A program made the translations under genes and the position numbers. The notes below the pieces were generated by a model. That model searched no databases. It was not told the origin of the DNA and worked only from the letters and a program-made list of their open reading frames with translations. Positions 7,370 to 10,142 of a stretch of DNA of 10,142 nucleotides are shown piece by piece (position 1 is the stretch's first letter; each line of letters opens with the position of its first letter). Origin of the DNA: Bacillota bacterium (GTDB lineage: Bacteria > Bacillota > Dehalobacteriia > UBA4068); contig WRKD01000155.1 in NCBI GenBank assembly GCA_009778255.1, forward strand, positions 1 through 10,142, read 5' to 3'.

Positions 7370-7619
7370 AGCTGTTTACCTTTTCGGTTGATAATATGGT
7401 CAGTAATGCCCCTTGACCTACTCCTTCTGCATAAAGAGTTTGGCTATTATCTAAAATCCTGCCCAAAGGTTCCGCTTGGATTTTGCTATTTTGAGCAAGA
7501 GGGCTGCCAATTATTATTGACAGTACTTTAAATAGTTCTTCTCCGGTAATAAAAGCGGGTATTTTTAAATCTATATCTTCCCTATCTTTCAGCCGCAAAG
7601 TAATAAGAATATACTCCAT
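7356..7619 (-). CDS. YukD/EsaB-like ubiquitin-fold protein of type VII secretion
   Basis: This 87-residue protein has the pattern of the YukD/EsaB family. A beta-hairpin start (YILITLRLKDREDIDLKIP) leads into a helix (ITGEELFKVLSIIIG), and the C-terminal half carries the ubiquitin-like signature GRILDNSQTLYAEGVGQGAL followed by the strand LTIL. YukD-type proteins are short cytoplasmic partners of EssC-type ATPases, required for or regulating T7SS in Bacillus and Staphylococcus; they are not conjugated as ubiquitin is. The start at 7619 has AAGGAG 5 bases upstream (7625-7630), overlapping the stop of the pilin-like gene. The 3' end overlaps the next gene by 14 bases. The assignment rests on length, fold-type motifs and the EssC/WXG100 context. 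Confidence 0.8.
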   Translation of the reverse strand: MEYILITLRLKDREDIDLKIPAFITGEELFKVLSIIIGSPLAQNSKIQAEPLGRILDNSQTLYAEGVGQGALLTILSTEKVNSYEYI

Positions 7620-7628
7620 AATCTCTCC

Positions 7629-8135
7629 TTAATTGAATACTTCCATAGTATAGGCGCGTTTTACATCCAGTTCATAAAAAATACCGGCGCCGGTATTCAG
7701 CGTTTGCATATATGCAGTTTTAAACTTATAGGGACTTATTGCTGTTGCTTCTATTTTGGTTATTGTTTTACTGGCGTCATATTCACTAATTTCATACCAA
7801 ATAGATAGTATAACTTTAAATTCATTATATAGCTCATTTGGCGTATCAAAATAAAGGATATCCCCGGACATATATGCAAAATTCAAACCAAAAGATGTGG
7901 CAAAAGTATCGGCAAAAATTTCCCGAAGTTCCTCCTCACGAGCCAGAGCATTGATATTTCTCATATCTGTGTAATTATAACTTACTTCGGCAGCGGCCCG
8001 GCAGGAATTGTAAAGGGCGTGACCCAGCATCAGCCTTTCCCGATAAACAAAAAACGTTTCAAACAAAGGCATAATTATAGCGGAGAGAAACAAAACTGCT
8101 ACTAAAATGTATCCGAAGATATTTATTTCTTTCAT
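7629..8135 (-). CDS. second pseudopilin/TadE-like single-pass membrane protein
   Basis: The 168-residue protein has an N-terminal transmembrane helix (about residues 8-29) that runs directly into a long amphipathic helix (FVYRERLMLGHALYNSCRAA), followed by a mixed alpha/beta domain. A hydrophobic helix continuing into an amphipathic helix is typical of TadE-like minor pilins. It does not closely resemble the preceding 194-residue protein beyond this plan. The ATG at 8135 has GGTGAT at 8141-8146, 5 bases upstream. Its TAA stop (7629-7631) overlaps the SD of the YukD-like gene, which places Tad-like and T7SS genes in one translationally linked unit. No enzymatic motif is visible. The role is inferred from layout and neighbours. 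Confidence 0.5.
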   Translation of the reverse strand: MKEINIFGYILVAVLFLSAIIMPLFETFFVYRERLMLGHALYNSCRAAAEVSYNYTDMRNINALAREEELREIFADTFATSFGLNFAYMSGDILYFDTPNELYNEFKVILSIWYEISEYDASKTITKIEATAISPYKFKTAYMQTLNTGAGIFYELDVKRAYTMEVFN

Positions 8136-8171
8136 GAGGCATCACCAAATAAATCGCAATATTTAATTTTT

Positions 8172-8756
8172 CTATTCCGGTTCCCAATCGAAAAAATTAT
8201 CATCAATTTCCAAACTTGGGTCGCTATGGTCAATAATATACTCGTACTCCAGATCTTTATAATGCTTAGTAGTGGTGGTGGTCATACTAAAAGAGATTGG
8301 TATATCGGCGAGAGGGAGAGCATTACCAAATAAGGTCATCTGAAAGGGGTATCGGGCAAAAATTGTTATTAGAACAGGATTTCCCATTTGCACATACGGC
8401 TTATCTGCTTCACGCGGATCGGTTTCATTGCCTAACCCATAATAGTGTTCCAGATCATGATAATCTATTTCAATAGCATTCTTGCCTACGATATCTCCGC
8501 CCAAATGCGTTGCTTCTATTTTTAATTCTTCTGCGTCATTACGTTCACGGAAAATCGGCAAATCCTGCAGTGATTTTAAAATATCTTTGTATTCATTATA
8601 TGGTAAATAATTATTCGTAGCGATAACCTGTGAAACCGTAAAACCTTTTTCCACTATAGTAAGGTACCAAGGGAAAAAAAAGGCCGCATTGAAAAGTATC
8701 ACTATACTTACCATTGTCAATATTGCTATTAAAACTGCCTTAAGAAAACCAGACAT
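8172..8756 (-). CDS. pseudopilin/TadE-like single-pass membrane protein
   Basis: The protein has 194 residues with one N-terminal transmembrane segment (about 7-29) and then a soluble domain of about 160 residues. The soluble part ends in a probable beta-rich region with MGNPVLITIFARYPFQM, the threonine run TTTTT and an acidic tail (DDNFFDWEPE). A very short N-terminus, one membrane helix and an extracytoplasmic domain are the layout of TadE/TadF-type minor pilins and of similar proteins in clostridial Tad-like loci. No conserved catalytic motif is seen. The start at 8756 has AGGGAG 7 bases upstream (8764-8769). The gene lies 42 bases after the Flp-like gene and 36 bases before a second protein of the same layout, consistent with one operon. 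The pilin-like role comes from architecture and neighbours; the specific family is not identified. Confidence 0.5.
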   Translation of the reverse strand: MSGFLKAVLIAILTMVSIVILFNAAFFFPWYLTIVEKGFTVSQVIATNNYLPYNEYKDILKSLQDLPIFRERNDAEELKIEATHLGGDIVGKNAIEIDYHDLEHYYGLGNETDPREADKPYVQMGNPVLITIFARYPFQMTLFGNALPLADIPISFSMTTTTTKHYKDLEYEYIIDHSDPSLEIDDNFFDWEPE

Positions 8757-8798
8757 AAACGCTCTCCCTCACCTAAAAAACCGGTGTTTTCACAGCTA

Positions 8799-9032
8799 TC
8801 AACCACCTATTTGAGTAAATAAATCGCTAATCCATTGCCAAATATCGTTGATCCATTCTGGCAGCAGACCGGTAATTGTGGAAACAACCACGCCAATAAT
8901 AACCACAGCCGCTACTATACCGGCTAATTGACCTATACCAAAATCGCCGTTTTCTTCTTTGGCTAGTATTGAAAATCTATTCCATATTTTACTTATAGCC
9001 ATACTAGCTTTTGCCTGTAAGCACTTTTTCAT
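8799..9032 (-). CDS. small Flp-pilin-like single-pass protein
   Basis: This 77-residue protein has a basic N-terminal leader of about 30 residues, then the turn KEENGDFGIGQ, one hydrophobic helix (about AGIVAAVVIIGVVVSTITG) and a short tryptophan-rich amphipathic tail (PEWINDIWQWISDLF). A leader, a glycine before a long hydrophobic helix and a small size match Flp-type IVb prepilins, and the gene follows Tad-like platform genes. The conserved Glu at position +5 of classical Flp pilins is not evident after any likely processing glycine, so family membership is uncertain. The in-frame GTG at 9041 would lie within the SD, so the ATG at 9032 is chosen; it has a complete AAGGAGGTGA at 9038-9047, 5 bases upstream. 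That strong site suggests high expression, as expected for a major pilin. Confidence 0.55.
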   Translation of the reverse strand: MKKCLQAKASMAISKIWNRFSILAKEENGDFGIGQLAGIVAAVVIIGVVVSTITGLLPEWINDIWQWISDLFTQIGG

Positions 9033-9037
9033 TTTTC

Positions 9038-9047
9038 TCACCTCCTT
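9038..9047 (-). promoter_or_regulatory. full-length Shine-Dalgarno that fixes the Flp-like start
   Basis: On the minus strand this reads AAGGAGGTGA, a complete match to the 16S anti-SD, preceded by a run of A. It lies 5 bases before the ATG at 9032 and overlaps an alternative GTG at 9041, ruling that GTG out as the main start. Confidence 0.8.
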
Positions 9048-9129
9048 TTTTTTTCACTATCTTCTAAAGCACATAAGCCCAGCAAATATTATTATTCTGT
9101 TCTGAATGTAACACACCGGCAGGGTGCTT

Positions 9130-10011
9130 TTATTGAAACATTTTTAATGCTGAAAGAACAGTAAAAAGGAAATATGTTAATATATATATACCTAAAACAA
9201 TTATTAATATAAACTGCAGTTTATTATTGGCAGCCTGCCTTTTTGCCAATTCCTTTTCCAAAGATTCTAATCTATAGGCATCGATTTCATTTTTTAGATA
9301 AAACATTTGCGCTGTATTATCATAACCTCTTAACCTTGTTTCCATAATATCGCAGAATTTAATAATATAGTGTATAGGAATGCGCTTTTTTAGCTGCTTA
9401 AGAGCGTATTCCTCGCCATATTCAAGGTTATCTAACATTATTCCTAATTCTTGGGCCAATTCTCCCTCGGCGCTGGGCAAATAATCCTTTATAATATCAG
9501 ATAAATATATATGTATCGTCTTGGAATATTGATAATAAACCATACTATAAAAAGCCGGAAAACTAAGAGCCACACTTTTTTCTTTTAAATCTATTTTCTG
9601 TACCAGTTTATCCATTGGCCATAAATAAGCCAGCACCACCAGTAATATACTTATAAAACCCAACAAAGGGTTGGCTGCAAAAGCCAGCACCGTAAGGGCA
9701 ATTGCGGCAAACGCCCAAGTAAGCTGCTGTAAACGTATTTCTTCCGGCAAAACATCCATATCCAAACGCTTTAGTATGGCGCCGATTTTAGCCCGAGCTA
9801 CATCTGTTAACATAAAATGACCGTATTTTTGTAAAAAATCTCTTTTTGTTTTAGCTTTTATTTGCCTTTGTTGTTCCTTTTTTCTAGCGTTTATATATTG
9901 CCGAGACCTTTTTTTTTGCGAACTGCCGGCAGATTTATATATGGGATAAAGCAGCGTTTTTATTAAATATAGCACCGATACCACCGCTATTATGCTTGCC
10001 AATGCAATCAT
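9130..10011 (-). CDS. TadC-like type II secretion F-domain inner-membrane platform protein
   Basis: The protein has 293 residues from the preferred start. Transmembrane segments lie near residues 2-22, 97-113, 115-132 and 266-287. A basic linker (about 33-58) follows the first. The helical stretch between the third and fourth segments (about 140-262) contains DNLEYGEEYALKQLKKRIP and looks like the cytoplasmic T2SF domain of GspF, TadB and TadC. In Tad machines this family forms the inner-membrane platform under the pilus and contacts the TadA motor ATPase. A longer frame opens at 10074, but the ATG at 10011 is better: it has AGGGGG 9 bases upstream (10021-10026) and overlaps the stop of the preceding gene as ATGA. 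The upstream TadB-like partner and downstream pilin-like genes support the role. No tadA ATPase is visible. The T2SF call is fairly sure; TadC rather than TadB is inferred from gene order. Confidence 0.75.
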   Translation of the reverse strand: MIALASIIAVVSVLYLIKTLLYPIYKSAGSSQKKRSRQYINARKKEQQRQIKAKTKRDFLQKYGHFMLTDVARAKIGAILKRLDMDVLPEEIRLQQLTWAFAAIALTVLAFAANPLLGFISILLVVLAYLWPMDKLVQKIDLKEKSVALSFPAFYSMVYYQYSKTIHIYLSDIIKDYLPSAEGELAQELGIMLDNLEYGEEYALKQLKKRIPIHYIIKFCDIMETRLRGYDNTAQMFYLKNEIDAYRLESLEKELAKRQAANNKLQFILIIVLGIYILTYFLFTVLSALKMFQ

Positions 10012-10142
10012 TTCTTTGCGCCCCCTGACTCCAAATCTCCCTGGAGGGCTTGACAACGGGCAAAACTTAAACACACAATACTTAATAAAATGGTGTTGAT
10101 AACTTTACCGGCGGTGGAGCCGATCATAAAATTCTTGAACTC
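10008..10142 (-). CDS. C-terminal end of a TadB-like membrane protein (partial, runs off window)
   Basis: An open minus-strand frame enters from the right edge and gives 44 residues before a TGA at 10008-10010. The visible piece begins EFKNFMIGSTAGKVIN, continues into a hydrophobic stretch (about TILLSIVCLSFARC) and ends in a short polar tail, GDLESGGAKK. This suits the last transmembrane helix and cytoplasmic tail of a type II secretion-F-domain protein such as TadB, which in Tad loci usually precedes TadC. The TGA overlaps the ATG of the next gene as ATGA, a classic translational-coupling junction and the best evidence that the fragment is real coding sequence. The family assignment rests on position and the hydrophobic tail only, since most of the protein lies outside the window. 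Confidence 0.6.
   Translation of the reverse strand, partial: EFKNFMIGSTAGKVINTILLSIVCLSFARCQALQGDLESGGAKK

Noticed and set aside
8266..8283. Run of threonine codons (TTTTT) as a microsatellite or phase-variable tract
   Set aside because: The tract mixes ACC and ACT codons and has trinucleotide units, so slippage would not shift the frame; most likely a local composition feature.
8765..8795. AAAAC...GTTTTTT inverted repeat between the Flp-like and first TadE-like genes
   Set aside because: The stem is short and A/T-rich, too weak for an intrinsic terminator. It could at most be an attenuator, and genes on both sides look co-operonic.
9041..9041. GTG at 9041 as start of the Flp-like gene
   Set aside because: It sits inside the AAGGAGGTGA SD with no room for ribosome spacing; ATG 9032 is correctly spaced.
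9033..9129. Possible sigma-70-type promoter before the Flp-like gene (TTGCTG with a weak GATAGT)
   Set aside because: The -10 match is poor (4 of 6) and the region is A/T-rich enough for chance matches. A promoter here is plausible because it is the largest gap, but it is not supported well enough to list.
9105..9130. Small hairpin (CACC/GGTG) just after the TadC-like stop, considered as a terminator between the Tad-like and pilin-like genes
   Set aside because: The stem is only 4-5 base pairs and is not followed by a T run on the coding strand. On the opposite strand it is followed by TTTT, but no plus-strand gene exists there.

Overview
The window looks like part of a low-GC Gram-positive-type genome (Bacillota; a Clostridia or Negativicutes lineage would fit). 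This rests on the A+T-rich coding sequence, strong Shine-Dalgarno (SD) sites complementary to the 16S tail (a full AAGGAGGTGA at 9038-9047), and a YukD/EsaB-like protein beside an EssC-type ATPase, a pairing typical of Firmicutes type VII secretion (T7SS). The exact taxon cannot be fixed from the sequence. No RNA gene, CRISPR array, insertion sequence or plus-strand gene was found.

Every convincing gene is on the minus strand, so transcription runs from high to low coordinates. The largest gap is about 97 bases (9033-9129); most genes are separated by fewer than 60 bases or overlap. In transcription order: (i) a Tad/type II secretion-F-like block, with the 3' end of a membrane protein cut by the window edge (10008-10142, probably TadB-like) coupled by ATGA to a TadC-like platform protein (9130-10011); (ii) three small single-pass proteins resembling pilins or pseudopilins (8799-9032, Flp-like; 8172-8756 and 7629-8135, TadE-like in layout); (iii) a T7SS block with a YukD/EsaB ubiquitin-like protein (7356-7619), an overlapping seven-repeat beta-propeller-like protein (6545-7369), a WXG100-headed protein with a papain-like/NlpC-P60-like C-terminus (5392-6507, candidate effector or wall hydrolase), two small helical proteins of unknown function (5026-5358 and 4370-5008), a stand-alone WXG100 protein (4006-4311) and the triple-ATPase motor EssC/EccC (84-3992).

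The notable feature is the continuous run from Tad-like platform and pilin-like genes into a T7SS module, while the usual Firmicutes membrane partners EssA, EssB/YukC and EsaA/YueB are not seen here. The EssC homologue also lacks the N-terminal FHA domains of typical Firmicutes EssC and starts like actinobacterial EccC. A working model, which is inference, is a hybrid secretion apparatus in which a Tad-like inner-membrane platform and pseudopilins work with an EssC motor to export WXG100 proteins, including a cell-wall-active cysteine hydrolase. The missing T7SS components could instead lie just outside the window.

Downstream of EssC (1-83) there is no gene and no clear intrinsic terminator. 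The extreme edge carries what may be half of a dispersed palindromic intergenic repeat.
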